Position numbers and translations under genes: made by a program. The notes below the pieces were generated by a model. The model was not told the DNA's origin. It ran no database searches and saw only the letters and a list, made by a program, of their open reading frames with translations. This document shows positions 10,891-18,774 of a stretch of DNA of 64,000 bases, in pieces. Source of the DNA: Acidimicrobiales bacterium (GTDB lineage: Bacteria > Actinomycetota > Acidimicrobiia > Acidimicrobiales > Iamiaceae); NCBI GenBank assembly GCA_030448105.1, contig JAUJNP010000003.1, forward strand, positions 62,001 through 126,000. The letters are read 5' to 3'. Each line of letters begins with the position of its first letter. The first letter of the stretch is position 1.

Positions 10891-12072
10891 ATGGCGGTCA
10901 GCACCCGGGTTCCGGTCCCTCGCCAGAAGGACGACGACCACAGCCGGGGGGCGGCCGAGGCCCGGTTGTCGTTCCTGCGGGAACGCACCCCCTCGCCGCT
11001 GGAGCACGTGGGCCGGTACTCGTTCGACCCGGCCGTGGCCCAGGGCAACATCGAAGCCTTCGTCGGGGTGGCCCAGGTGCCCATCGGCGTGGCCGGCCCG
11101 CTGCTCGTGAACGGTGAGCACGCGCAGGGTGAGTTCTACGTGCCCATGGCCACCGCCGAGGGAACCCTCGTGGCCAGCTACAACCGGGGCATGCGCCTGC
11201 TCCACGAGGCGGGCGGGGTGACCACCACGGTGGTGGACGACAAGATGCAACGGGCCCCCGCCTTCGTCTTCCCGAGCGCCCGCGAAGCCCGGGCGTTCGG
11301 CGAGTGGCTGCGGGAGCGGTTCGACGACATCCAGGCCGCGGCCGAGACCACCACCCGCTCGGGCCGGCTGGTCGACATCGAGCAGTACTCCGCCAGCCGC
11401 ATGCTCTACACCCGGTTCAACTACACCACCGGCGACGCCGCCGGCCAGAACCTCACGGGCAAGGCCACCCAGGCCGCCTGCCGCTGGATCGTGGCCAACT
11501 ACCCGGGCATCGACCACTTCTTCCTCGAATCGAACTTCGCCACCGACAAGAAGAGCTCCCAGGTCAACATGCTCCGCACGCGGGGCAAGCGGGTGGTGGC
11601 GGAGGCGACCATCCCCAACGCCCTGTTCGAGTCGATCATGCGGTCGAACACCGACCTCATGTTCCGGGCCCGCCAGGTATCGAACCTGGGCGGGTTCATG
11701 TCCGGCGTGAACAACAACGGCGCGCACTCGGCCAACGGCATCACCGCCATCTTCATCGCCACCGGCCAGGACGCCGCCAACGTGGCCGAGTCGTCGGCCG
11801 CCTTCGTGTTCGCCGAGGTCCGCCCGAACGGCGACTACTACTACTCGGTCACCATCCCGTCCCTCATCGTGGCCACCTACGGAGGCGGCACCGGCCTGGC
11901 CACCCAGCGGGAGTGCCTGGAGATGCTCGACTGCTACGGGGCGGGCAAGGTCCGGAAGTTCGCCGAGGTCGTGGCGGCCACGGTGCTGTGCGGCGAGCTG
12001 TCGCTCGGCTCGGCCATCGTGGCCGAGGAGTGGGTCGACGCCCACGACCTGCACGGCCGCAACCGCCCCTGA
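10891..12072 (+). CDS. Hydroxymethylglutaryl-CoA reductase (class I type)
   Basis: NADPH-dependent reduction of HMG-CoA to mevalonate is the expected reaction. The 393 residues carry the substrate-binding block VGVAQVPIGVAGPLLVNG, the catalytic Glu in MATAEGTLVASYNRG (near residue 90), the Lys in NFATDKKSSQVN (near 217), the Asp in ATGQDAANV (near 293), the glycine-rich cofactor loop TYGGGTGLATQRECLEML and a C-terminal His in DAHDLHGRNRP. There is no membrane anchor, as in prokaryotic class I enzymes. It departs from the common TDKKPAAIN in having TDKKSSQVN. No other mevalonate-pathway gene lies in the window, so the fate of mevalonate is open. A hairpin follows the stop. Confidence 0.92.
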   Translation: MAVSTRVPVPRQKDDDHSRGAAEARLSFLRERTPSPLEHVGRYSFDPAVAQGNIEAFVGVAQVPIGVAGPLLVNGEHAQGEFYVPMATAEGTLVASYNRGMRLLHEAGGVTTTVVDDKMQRAPAFVFPSAREARAFGEWLRERFDDIQAAAETTTRSGRLVDIEQYSASRMLYTRFNYTTGDAAGQNLTGKATQAACRWIVANYPGIDHFFLESNFATDKKSSQVNMLRTRGKRVVAEATIPNALFESIMRSNTDLMFRARQVSNLGGFMSGVNNNGAHSANGITAIFIATGQDAANVAESSAAFVFAEVRPNGDYYYSVTIPSLIVATYGGGTGLATQRECLEMLDCYGAGKVRKFAEVVAATVLCGELSLGSAIVAEEWVDAHDLHGRNRP

Positions 12073-12094
12073 GGCGAGCGTGCAAGCGGGGCCA

Positions 12095-12113
12095 CAGCGC
12101 CGCCCCGGCGCTG
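12095..12113. terminator. Stem-loop after HMG-CoA reductase
   Basis: CAGCGCC, a 5-nt loop and GGCGCTG form a perfect 7-bp GC stem 22 bp past the stop. There is no U-tract, as is usual at this GC content, so termination function is a guess. Confidence 0.35.
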
Positions 12114-12137
12114 GTGGACTCCCGGTCCGGGCCCTGC

Positions 12138-12143
12138 TACGCC
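12138..12143 (+). promoter_or_regulatory. -10-like TACGCC before serine hydrolase
   Basis: TACGCC followed by TAGCCC and the GTG at 12150 (6-nt spacing). The last base deviates from TANNNT. Confidence 0.35.
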
Positions 12144-12149
12144 TAGCCC

Positions 12150-13385
12150 GTGGCCAAGCTGCGCGTCGAGGTCGACCCCGGGGAGGTGGGGCTCGATGCC
12201 GGGCGGCTGGGCCGCATCGACGCCCACTTCGCACGCTACGTCGACGACGGTCGTCTCCCGGGGTGGCTGGTCGTGGTGAGCCGCCGTGGGCGAGTCGCCC
12301 ACCTGAGCACGTACGGCCGCCGGGACCTCGAGGCCGACCTGCCGGTGGAGGAGGACACGCTCTTCCGCATCTACTCCATGACCAAGCCGCTGACGTCGGT
12401 GGCGGCGATGATGCTCCACGAGGAGGGCGCCTTCGCCCTCGCCGATCCCGTCAGCCGGTTCATCCCCTCCTTCGGCGACGCCCGGGTCTTCCGGGGCGGC
12501 TCGGCGCTGCGGCCGGTGACCGAGCCCTTGACCGAGCCGGTGCGCATCTGGCACCTCCTCACCCACACCGCCGGCCTCACCTACGGCTTCCACCATGCCC
12601 ACCCGGTCGACACCCTCTACCGCCAGGCCGGCTTCGAGTGGGGGACTCCGAAGGGCCTCGACCTGGCGGCGTGCTGCGACGTCTGGGCCGAGCTGCCGCT
12701 GCTCTTCCAGCCCGGCCGGGAGTGGAACTACTCGGTGGCCACCGACGTGCTCGGCCGGGTGGTGGAGGTGGCGTCGGGCCAGTCGCTCGACGCCTTCCTC
12801 GCCGAGCGCATCCTCGGGCCGCTGGGCATGGACGACACGACCTTCTGGGTGGACGAGCCCGACCAGGACCGCCTGGCCGCCCTCTACCTCCCCCAAACCG
12901 GCACTGGCCGCGCCGTGCGGGGCGACGCCTTTGGTCAGGTCGCCCTGTCCAGGCCCGACTGCCTGTCGGGGGGCGGGGGGTTGGTGTCGAGCGCCGGCGA
13001 CTACGCCCGCTTCGCAGCCATGTTGCTCGGCGGGGGCGCCCTCGACGGAGTGCGCCTGCTGGGGCCGCGCACGGTCGCCTACATGGCCTCCAACCACCTG
13101 CCCGGCGGCGCCGACCTCGAGGCCTTCGGCCGCCCGCTGTTCGCCGAGACGACCTTCGACGGGATCGGCTTCGGCCTCGGGTTCTCGGTGGTGGTGGACC
13201 CGGTGAAGAACCGGGTGCCCTCGAGCGCGGGCGAGCTCGGGTGGGGTGGGGCCGCCAGCACCGCGTTCTGGGTGGACCCGGCCGAGGAGATCACGGTGGT
13301 CTTCCTCACTCAGCTCCTGCCCTCGAGCACCCACCCGATCCGGTCCGAGCTCAAGGCCCTGGTGTCCCAGGCGATCGTGGCCTGA
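12150..13385 (+). CDS. Serine hydrolase (class C beta-lactamase/esterase family)
   Basis: 411-residue penicillin-binding-protein-like hydrolase, probably an esterase of the EstB type. The S-x-x-K motif is SMTK in FRIYSMTKPLTS (near residue 76). The second catalytic Tyr is in EWNYSVATDVLGRV (near 193), and the third motif is represented by LGWGGAAST near residue 368 in place of KTG. No signal peptide is present, so it is probably cytoplasmic and acts on ester or lactone substrates rather than on peptidoglycan. It is convergent with the sugar dehydrogenase, with 13 bp between the stops. Confidence 0.88.
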   Translation: MAKLRVEVDPGEVGLDAGRLGRIDAHFARYVDDGRLPGWLVVVSRRGRVAHLSTYGRRDLEADLPVEEDTLFRIYSMTKPLTSVAAMMLHEEGAFALADPVSRFIPSFGDARVFRGGSALRPVTEPLTEPVRIWHLLTHTAGLTYGFHHAHPVDTLYRQAGFEWGTPKGLDLAACCDVWAELPLLFQPGREWNYSVATDVLGRVVEVASGQSLDAFLAERILGPLGMDDTTFWVDEPDQDRLAALYLPQTGTGRAVRGDAFGQVALSRPDCLSGGGGLVSSAGDYARFAAMLLGGGALDGVRLLGPRTVAYMASNHLPGGADLEAFGRPLFAETTFDGIGFGLGFSVVVDPVKNRVPSSAGELGWGGAASTAFWVDPAEEITVVFLTQLLPSSTHPIRSELKALVSQAIVA

Positions 13386-13398
13386 CCGGACCGGGCGG

Positions 13399-14679
13399 TC
13401 AGGCCGGATCGAGCCGGTACACGGGGCCGTCGAGGGAGAGCAGGTACACCTCGCCGTCGCCGTCCTCGTCGATCGACACCAGCGACGCCACCTCCACGCC
13501 GATGTCCCGCTCGGCTGCGACCTTGCCCGCCTCCACCTGGATGGCCTGCACACCGGGCCGGCAGTAGTCGCCGAACAGGTACGCCCCGACGAGGGCCGGG
13601 ATGCGCCCACCCCGGTACACCACCCCGCCGGTGATGGAGCAGTAGCCGTCGTCGTGGCTGAGCTCGAACACCGGGGGGACGGCGCGGTCGGGCGCCCGTT
13701 CGGAGATGTAGCGGTCCGACCCCTCGTAGCCGCTCCACCCCAGGTTCGCCCCGGCCCCGCCGCCATCCTCGCGGGGGAGCAGGTCGATCTCCTCGACCGC
13801 GTTCTGGCCCACGTCGGCGATCCAGAGGTCGCCGGTGCTCCGGTCGAACGAGAAGCGCCACGGGTTGCGCACGCCGGAGAGGAAGATCTCGGGCCGGCCG
13901 CCGCCGCCGGCGAAGGGGTTGCCCTCCGGGATGGCGTAAGGCCGGCCGCCCGAAGGTCTCGTCGGGTCGATGCGCAGCACCTTGCCCAGCAGCACATCTG
14001 GGTTCTGGGCGCGGTTGGCGGGATCGTCGGCGGCGCCGCCGTCACCGAGGCCCAGGTAGACGAAGCCGTCCGGGCCGAGGTGCACGGCGCCGCCGTTGTG
14101 GTTGGCGAAGGGCTGGTCCACGCCCAGCAGCTCCCGCCGGGACGAGACGTCGACCGTCTCGCCGTCCATGGCGTACTCCACCAGGCGGCTGTCGCCGGCC
14201 GGGTTGGTGTAGCTGACGTAGAGCTTGGCCCCGTCGGCCGAGAACGCCAGGCCGAGCAGGCCCTGCTCGCCCGACACGCTCACCTCCTCGGAGATGTCGA
14301 GCACGGCCTCGTCGGCCACCTTGCCCGCGCCGGCCTCCGACACGGTGAGGGCCCGCACCCGCCCCGCCCGCTCGGCCACGTAGAGGGTGTCGGATCCGGG
14401 TCGGTTCGCCAGCGCAGTGGGCGACTCCAGCGTGGCCACCTCGCGGAGGCGCACCCGGGCGGTGCCCAGGTCGCCCCGACGTGCTTCCCCGCCGCCGCCG
14501 TCCTCGCCCCCGCCGCTGGTGGGCGGCGCCGTGGTCCCGGGCCGGGACTCGGTCGGAGTCGGGCGGGGGTCGGGGCCGGTGGATCGGTCGGCAGTGGATC
14601 CGTCGTCAGCGCCACAGGCGGCCAGGACCAGTAGGGCGGCCAGCAGCACCGTCGGGCCTCGGCTCGTCGCCGCGCTCAT
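13399..14679 (-). CDS. PQQ-type sugar (aldose/sorbosone) dehydrogenase lipoprotein
   Basis: Six-bladed propeller dehydrogenase of the soluble glucose/sorbosone dehydrogenase family (GSDH; YliI-like), oxidising a sugar with PQQ. The 426-residue precursor has a lipoprotein signal with the lipobox LAAC near residue 21, then a Pro/Thr/Gly-rich linker of about 45 residues. The propeller follows. Family motifs are EQGLLGLAFS, FANHNGGAVHLGPDGFVYLG (catalytic His region), GKVLRIDPTRP, GVRNPWRFSFDRSTGDLWIA and DVGQNAVEEI. The protein would sit on the outer face of the membrane. The start ATG overlaps the tesB stop (ATGA), so both are cotranscribed. Whether PQQ is made or imported is not visible here. 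Confidence 0.9.
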   Translation of the reverse strand: MSAATSRGPTVLLAALLVLAACGADDGSTADRSTGPDPRPTPTESRPGTTAPPTSGGGEDGGGGEARRGDLGTARVRLREVATLESPTALANRPGSDTLYVAERAGRVRALTVSEAGAGKVADEAVLDISEEVSVSGEQGLLGLAFSADGAKLYVSYTNPAGDSRLVEYAMDGETVDVSSRRELLGVDQPFANHNGGAVHLGPDGFVYLGLGDGGAADDPANRAQNPDVLLGKVLRIDPTRPSGGRPYAIPEGNPFAGGGGRPEIFLSGVRNPWRFSFDRSTGDLWIADVGQNAVEEIDLLPREDGGGAGANLGWSGYEGSDRYISERAPDRAVPPVFELSHDDGYCSITGGVVYRGGRIPALVGAYLFGDYCRPGVQAIQVEAGKVAAERDIGVEVASLVSIDEDGDGEVYLLSLDGPVYRLDPA

Positions 14680-15527
14680 CGCACCGGCCGGATCAGGCCC
14701 TCTTGGACCACCGACGCCACCAGGTCGCCGCCCTCGGTCCAGATCAGGCCGCGCGCCAGGCCCCGCGCTCCTGTGGCCGACGGGGTGTCCTGTTCGTAGA
14801 GCAGCCAGCCGTCGGCCCGGAAGGGCCGGTGGAACCAGATGGCGTGATCGAGACTGGCCATCATCACCTCGTCGTCGAGGTGGCTGCCGCCGTGGGGGAG
14901 CAGGGTGGTGTCGAGCAGGGTCATGTCCGAGGCGTAGGTGAGCACACAGGTGTGCAGCACCGGGTCGTCGGGCAGGACGCCGTCGGCCCGCATCCACACC
15001 CGCTGGCGGGGCGGGCGGGGGTGGTGGTCGTCGGGCGGGGCCCAGTCGACCGTGCGGGTGTCGATGGGGCGGGGCCGGCGGTACCAGTCGCCGAGGTGGT
15101 CGGCCCACGGCGCCCACCGGGCGGAGAAGTCGGGCAACGACTCGGCCGGCGGCACGTCGTCCGGCTTCGGGAGCTGGTGGTCGAAGCCGTACTCGTGCAC
15201 GTGGAAGGAGGCGGAGAGGTTGAAGATGGGCCGCCCGTGCTGGATGGCGACCACCCGGCGGGTGGTGAACGACCGCCCGTCGCGGATGCGGTCGACCTCG
15301 TAGAGGATTGGCACGCTCGGATCGCCGGGGCGCAGGAAGTAGGCGTGCAGGGAGTGCACCGCCGCCCGATCGACCGTGCGGGCCGCCGCCACCAGCGCCT
15401 GGCCGGCCACCTGGCCGCCGAACACGCGCTGGAGCTTCACGTCGGGGCTGATCCCCCGGAAGATGTTGACCTCGATCGGCTCGAGGTCGAGCAGGGAGAT
15501 CAGGTTGTCGACCGCGTCCTGCTGCAT
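14676..15527 (-). CDS. tesB: Acyl-CoA thioesterase II (TesB)
   Basis: Double-hotdog thioesterase hydrolysing medium/long acyl-CoA. The sequence opens MQQDAVDNLISLLDLEPIEV, aligning with TesB N-termini, then RVFGGQVAGQALVAAARTV. The catalytic triad is recognisable: Asp in SLDHAIWFHRPFRADGWLLY, Thr/Ser in the QDTPSATGARGLARG segment and Gln in VASVVQEGLIRP at the extreme C-terminus. An in-frame ATG exists at 15566, but CAGACT 6 nt before the ATG at 15527 and the homology both favour the shorter 283-residue form. The downstream sugar dehydrogenase overlaps by 4 bp. Confidence 0.92.
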   Translation of the reverse strand: MQQDAVDNLISLLDLEPIEVNIFRGISPDVKLQRVFGGQVAGQALVAAARTVDRAAVHSLHAYFLRPGDPSVPILYEVDRIRDGRSFTTRRVVAIQHGRPIFNLSASFHVHEYGFDHQLPKPDDVPPAESLPDFSARWAPWADHLGDWYRRPRPIDTRTVDWAPPDDHHPRPPRQRVWMRADGVLPDDPVLHTCVLTYASDMTLLDTTLLPHGGSHLDDEVMMASLDHAIWFHRPFRADGWLLYEQDTPSATGARGLARGLIWTEGGDLVASVVQEGLIRPVR

Positions 15528-15533
15528 CGGGTC

Positions 15534-15539
15534 AGTCTG
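15534..15539 (-). promoter_or_regulatory. -10-like CAGACT, leaderless promoter of tesB
   Basis: Minus-strand CAGACT, 6 nt before the ATG at 15527. It decides the start against the upstream ATG at 15566. Confidence 0.4.
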
Positions 15540-15573
15540 GACCTCTCGGTGGGCCAACGCCTCCATCGTAGAT

Positions 15574-15630
15574 GTCCGCCGACCCCCACCCCCCGCCCTG
15601 AGCGACGGCGCCTTCGACGCCGGCCGGTAG
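15574..15630. repeat. Promoter-proximal repeat cassette, copy B
   Basis: 57 bp matching copy A (3855-3910) with six substitutions and one gap. The stem is CGGCGCC-TTC-GACGCCG with one mismatch. It ends in GCCGGCCGGTAG, whose TAG begins the -10 hexamer of the GH1 gene. The two host genes are unrelated, so homology of the flanking genes does not explain the match. Confidence 0.75.
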
Positions 15631-15633
15631 GTT
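15628..15633 (+). promoter_or_regulatory. -10 hexamer TAGGTT, leaderless promoter of GH1 gene
   Basis: TAGGTT, 7 nt before the GTG at 15641. The hexamer starts in the last three bases of repeat copy B. Confidence 0.55.
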
Positions 15634-15640
15634 CCTCGGC

Positions 15641-16849
15641 GTGACCACCAGCGCCTCCGCAGCCACCGATCGCTTCCCGGACGGGTTCCGGTGGGGCACC
15701 GCCACCGCCGCCCACCAGATCGAGGGCGGGAACTGGAACAACGACTGGTGGGCCTGGGAGCACACCGCCGGTTCGGGCACCCGGGAGCCGAGCGGCGACG
15801 CCTGCGACAGCTGGCACCGCTGGGACGAGGACGCCGACCTGGTGGCGTCGTTCGGGTTCGACGACTACCGGTTCTCCCTCGAGTGGAGCCGGATCGAGCC
15901 CGAGGACGGTGAGTTCTCCGTGGCCGCCCTCGACCACTACGCCCGGGTCTGCGACGGCCTGCGGGAGCGGGGGGTGGAGCCGGTGGTCACCTTCCACCAC
16001 TTCACCCTCCCCCGGTGGCTGGCCGAGCGGGGAGGGTGGGAGCACCGCGACACCCCCGAGCGCTTCGCCGCCTTCTGTGATCGGGCCGCCACCCGCCTCG
16101 GGCCCGGCATGAGCCGGGCGTGCACGCTGAACGAGCCCAACATCGTGGCGTTCTGCGGCTACCTGCTCGGCGTGTTCCCGCCCGGCCATCGCGACTCGAA
16201 GCGCTTCGCCGCCATCAACGACGTGCTGGTCGACGCCCACCGCCGTGGCGTGACCGCCATCCGGTCGGCGGCCCCAGGCGTACCGGTGGGCATGACGCTG
16301 TCCATGAGCGAGTGGGTGGCGGTCGACGGCGGCGAGGAACGCCTCGACCGCTACCGCCACCACATGGAGGACGTCTACCTGGCCGCCACCGGCGACGACG
16401 ACTTCCTCGGCGTGCAGACCTACTCGCGCAGCCGGGTCGGGCCCAGCGGCAACCTCGGCCCCGAAGAGGGCGTGCCCACGCTGGTGATGGGATACGAGTT
16501 CTGGCCCCAGGCCCTGGAGGCCACCCTCCGGCGGGCGTGGGCCGTCACCGAGGGCGAGGTGCCCTTGATCGTCACCGAGAACGGCATCGGCACCGACGAC
16601 GACGACCAGCGCATCGACTACGTGCACCAGGCCCTCGAGGGCGTGCTGCGGGCCATCGCCGACGGGATCGACGTGCGGGGTTACACGTATTGGAGCCTGC
16701 TCGACAACTTCGAGTGGGCCTTCGGCTACCTGCCCCGGTTCGGGCTGACCTCGGTGGACCGCACCTCCTTCGCCCGTCTACCCAAGCCGAGCGCGTCCTG
16801 GCTGGGGGAGATCGCCCGCAACAACCGCCTGTCGCCGAAGCCGTCGTAG
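15641..16849 (+). CDS. Glycoside hydrolase family 1 (beta-glucosidase-like)
   Basis: Retaining beta-glycosidase of 402 residues. It begins with the GH1 N-terminal signature FRWGTATAAHQIEGGNWNND. The acid/base Glu is in CTLNEPNIVAF (near residue 164) and the nucleophile Glu in LIVTENGIG (near 312). Aglycone-site Trp residues appear in YTYWSLLDNFEWAFGY. There is no signal peptide, so it probably cleaves imported beta-glucosides or -galactosides in the cytoplasm. It is shorter than the typical 440-480 residues but has all catalytic parts. The stop codon overlaps the -10 hexamer of the next gene. Exact sugar specificity is unknown. Confidence 0.93.
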   Translation: MTTSASAATDRFPDGFRWGTATAAHQIEGGNWNNDWWAWEHTAGSGTREPSGDACDSWHRWDEDADLVASFGFDDYRFSLEWSRIEPEDGEFSVAALDHYARVCDGLRERGVEPVVTFHHFTLPRWLAERGGWEHRDTPERFAAFCDRAATRLGPGMSRACTLNEPNIVAFCGYLLGVFPPGHRDSKRFAAINDVLVDAHRRGVTAIRSAAPGVPVGMTLSMSEWVAVDGGEERLDRYRHHMEDVYLAATGDDDFLGVQTYSRSRVGPSGNLGPEEGVPTLVMGYEFWPQALEATLRRAWAVTEGEVPLIVTENGIGTDDDDQRIDYVHQALEGVLRAIADGIDVRGYTYWSLLDNFEWAFGYLPRFGLTSVDRTSFARLPKPSASWLGEIARNNRLSPKPS

Positions 16850-16852
16850 GAT
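16847..16852 (+). promoter_or_regulatory. -10 hexamer TAGGAT before gtrA-like gene
   Basis: TAGGAT includes the TAG stop of the GH1 gene and lies 9 nt before the GTG at 16862. Confidence 0.4.
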
Positions 16853-16861
16853 GCCCCGGCT

Positions 16862-17392
16862 GTGAACCTCTCGCGCGCTGCCCTGATGGCCCACGCCCGC
16901 TCCGACGCGGGGCGCCGGGCCATGCGCTACTCGGCCACCTCGGTGGTGGGCGTGGTGGGCACCCAGATCCTGTTCCAGCTGCTGCTGTTCGTACCCTCGC
17001 TCCGGGCCCATGTGGCCAACTTCATCGCCACCAGCCTGATGTCGGGCCCGGCCTTCTTGTTGAACAAGCACTGGGTGTGGGGCAAGTCGGGCAAGGCCCA
17101 CCTGCGCCGGGAGGTGCTGCCCTTCTGGTTGTTCACCGCGGCCGGTTGGACGCTGTCGACCGTCACTGTGTTCTTCGTGTCCCGGTGGACCGAGGGCGAC
17201 GGCTACCACCGGGTGGCGGTGGGCCTGGCCAGCATCGCCGGCTTCGGGGTGCTGTGGGTGCTCAAGTACCTGTTCCTCGACAAGATCATGTTCGGGCCCC
17301 ACCACCACACGCCCTACGACGAGGACCTCGAGGTCACCGAGGCGCTGGCCCCGGTCGGCTCGGCCGAGGGCCCACCCGGCGCCCGCCCGTAG
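16862..17392 (+). CDS. GtrA-family membrane protein
   Basis: 176-residue integral membrane protein with four predicted helices (about residues 22-45, 50-68, 90-108 and 118-138), as in GtrA/DPMS3-like proteins. These are thought to help move or present lipid-linked sugars such as polyprenyl-phosphate glycans. Typical features are RYSATSVVGVVGTQILFQLL and FLLNKHWVWGKSGK, matching the family (N-K-x-W-V/T-F) motif. The cytoplasmic tail is His/acidic-rich. The last 79 bp overlap the end of the convergent DUF2254 gene. Confidence 0.87.
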   Translation: MNLSRAALMAHARSDAGRRAMRYSATSVVGVVGTQILFQLLLFVPSLRAHVANFIATSLMSGPAFLLNKHWVWGKSGKAHLRREVLPFWLFTAAGWTLSTVTVFFVSRWTEGDGYHRVAVGLASIAGFGVLWVLKYLFLDKIMFGPHHHTPYDEDLEVTEALAPVGSAEGPPGARP

Positions 17393-18774
17393 CCGACCGA
17401 GCCGCCGGCCGCGGAGAGGTCCTCGTCGTCGGCGAAGGCCCGTTGCGCGCCGGCGTCGAGCAGGCGGCGCTGGCGCTCCAGGGCGCCCCGCCGGTCGGCC
17501 GCCACGACGGTCGACAGGTCATCGATGAGCGCCCGCATCCGCCGCTGCACCTGTAGGGAGCCGTCGCCGTAGCGGCGGATCTCGTCCAGCGCCAAGCCCA
17601 CCTGGTCGTCCCACGACCTCACCGGCACCAGCAGGCGGAGGCGCCCGTCGCCGTCGTGGTGGGCTCCGGTGGGAGTGGGCCGCACGGCGAGGCGCCGGAG
17701 CAGGTCATGGATGCGGTCGAGGGCCTGCACGGCGGTGGTGGGATCGTTCACCGCGGGGGACAGGGCCCGCTCGGCCATGTCGACCAGCTGGCGGAAGCCG
17801 AAGGCGATGTCCTGGCGCATGGTGCGCTCCCGGCCCACGCCCACCAGGCGGAGCACCTCGCGGGAGGCGATGCCCGGGGGCCGGGTGGGGTCGTCGGACC
17901 ACACGTCGAACAGCGGCACGCCACTCGGGAGGAAGTCGCCGACCAGCGGCCGCAGCCGGAGCAGGCACTGATGTCGCGCCGCCACCCGCACGAGGTCGTC
18001 CTCGTCGACGCCCAGGAGGGCGCCTGGACCGTGGTCGAACTCGATCACCAGGTCGGGCGGCCGAGCCGGCAGCTCGGGTGCCGGCCCGGGCGGTTCGCTC
18101 GGGTGGTTGGCCCGGATCGCCTCCCGGGTCTCGGCCGCGACCGCGTCGATGATGGCGACGGCCCGGATGGAGTGGGCCACGTGGTTCACGTAGTAGACGA
18201 ACGTGGCCAGGCTGCACAGCACGAGAGCGAAGGCCACGCTGATGGAGAGGCCGGGCACGAAGCCGTCACCCCCCTCCACCTCGGGCCGCACGGTGCGCAG
18301 GACGAGCAGGGCGTAGACGAAGGTGGCCACGAACACACCGAGGGACACCTTGGTGCCCAGGTCACGGAAGAACGTCCGCATGACCCGGGGCGAGAACTGG
18401 CTGCTGGCCAGTTGCAGGGCGACCACGGTGATGGAGAAGACGAGGCCGGTGAAGGTCATGGTCGACGACGCCACCGTGGAGAGCACCTGCTGGGCGCTGG
18501 AGGCGTCGCCCCGGAACGCGATCGAGAGCGGCTCGCCGTCGCCCAGCCGCCGGTCGATCACGTGCAGCACCCAGGCCAGCACCATGGCGGCGGCCACGCA
18601 CACCGCCGGCACGAACCAGAGGCCGTTGCGGATCGACTCCGAGAGTCGGGCCCGCCGGACGTCGTGGTCGGGTGGCAGGTCGTGGTGGGGGGAGGCGGCC
18701 ACGCCCGCATCGTGGTGGTCAGCCCTCGCCGGCGCAACCGCGGCGGCCCTCGGCTCCTTAGGCTCACGTCGCAT
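17314..18774 (-). CDS. DUF2254-family membrane protein
   Basis: Predicted membrane protein of about 486 residues. An N-terminal tail is followed by four hydrophobic segments (starting FVPAVCVAAAMVLAWVLHVI, then STMTFTGLVFSITVVALQLA, SLGVFVATFVYALLVLRTV, SISVAFALVLCSLATFVYYV) and a long cytoplasmic domain. The motif ASSQFSPRVMRTFFRDLGTK is characteristic of DUF2254, as is FGFRQLVDMAERALSPAVND-PTTA. Function is unknown. The start is uncertain: the ATG at 18774 shares its CATG palindrome with the divergent methyltransferase start, and a GTG at 18702 would give a more usual N-terminus. The C-terminus overlaps the gtrA-like gene tail-to-tail. Confidence 0.82.
   Translation of the reverse strand: MRREPKEPRAAAVAPARADHHDAGVAASPHHDLPPDHDVRRARLSESIRNGLWFVPAVCVAAAMVLAWVLHVIDRRLGDGEPLSIAFRGDASSAQQVLSTVASSTMTFTGLVFSITVVALQLASSQFSPRVMRTFFRDLGTKVSLGVFVATFVYALLVLRTVRPEVEGGDGFVPGLSISVAFALVLCSLATFVYYVNHVAHSIRAVAIIDAVAAETREAIRANHPSEPPGPAPELPARPPDLVIEFDHGPGALLGVDEDDLVRVAARHQCLLRLRPLVGDFLPSGVPLFDVWSDDPTRPPGIASREVLRLVGVGRERTMRQDIAFGFRQLVDMAERALSPAVNDPTTAVQALDRIHDLLRRLAVRPTPTGAHHDGDGRLRLLVPVRSWDDQVGLALDEIRRYGDGSLQVQRRMRALIDDLSTVVAADRRGALERQRRLLDAGAQRAFADDEDLSAAGGSVGYGRAPGGPSAEPTGASASVTSRSSS
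18759..18764 (+). promoter_or_regulatory. -10 hexamer TAGGCT, leaderless promoter of methyltransferase
   Basis: TAGGCT, 8 nt before the ATG at 18773. Confidence 0.5.

Noticed and set aside
10891-13385. Mevalonate or isoprenoid gene cluster around HMG-CoA reductase
   Set aside because: The neighbours are a DinB protein and a beta-lactamase-like esterase, with no kinase, decarboxylase or synthase genes.
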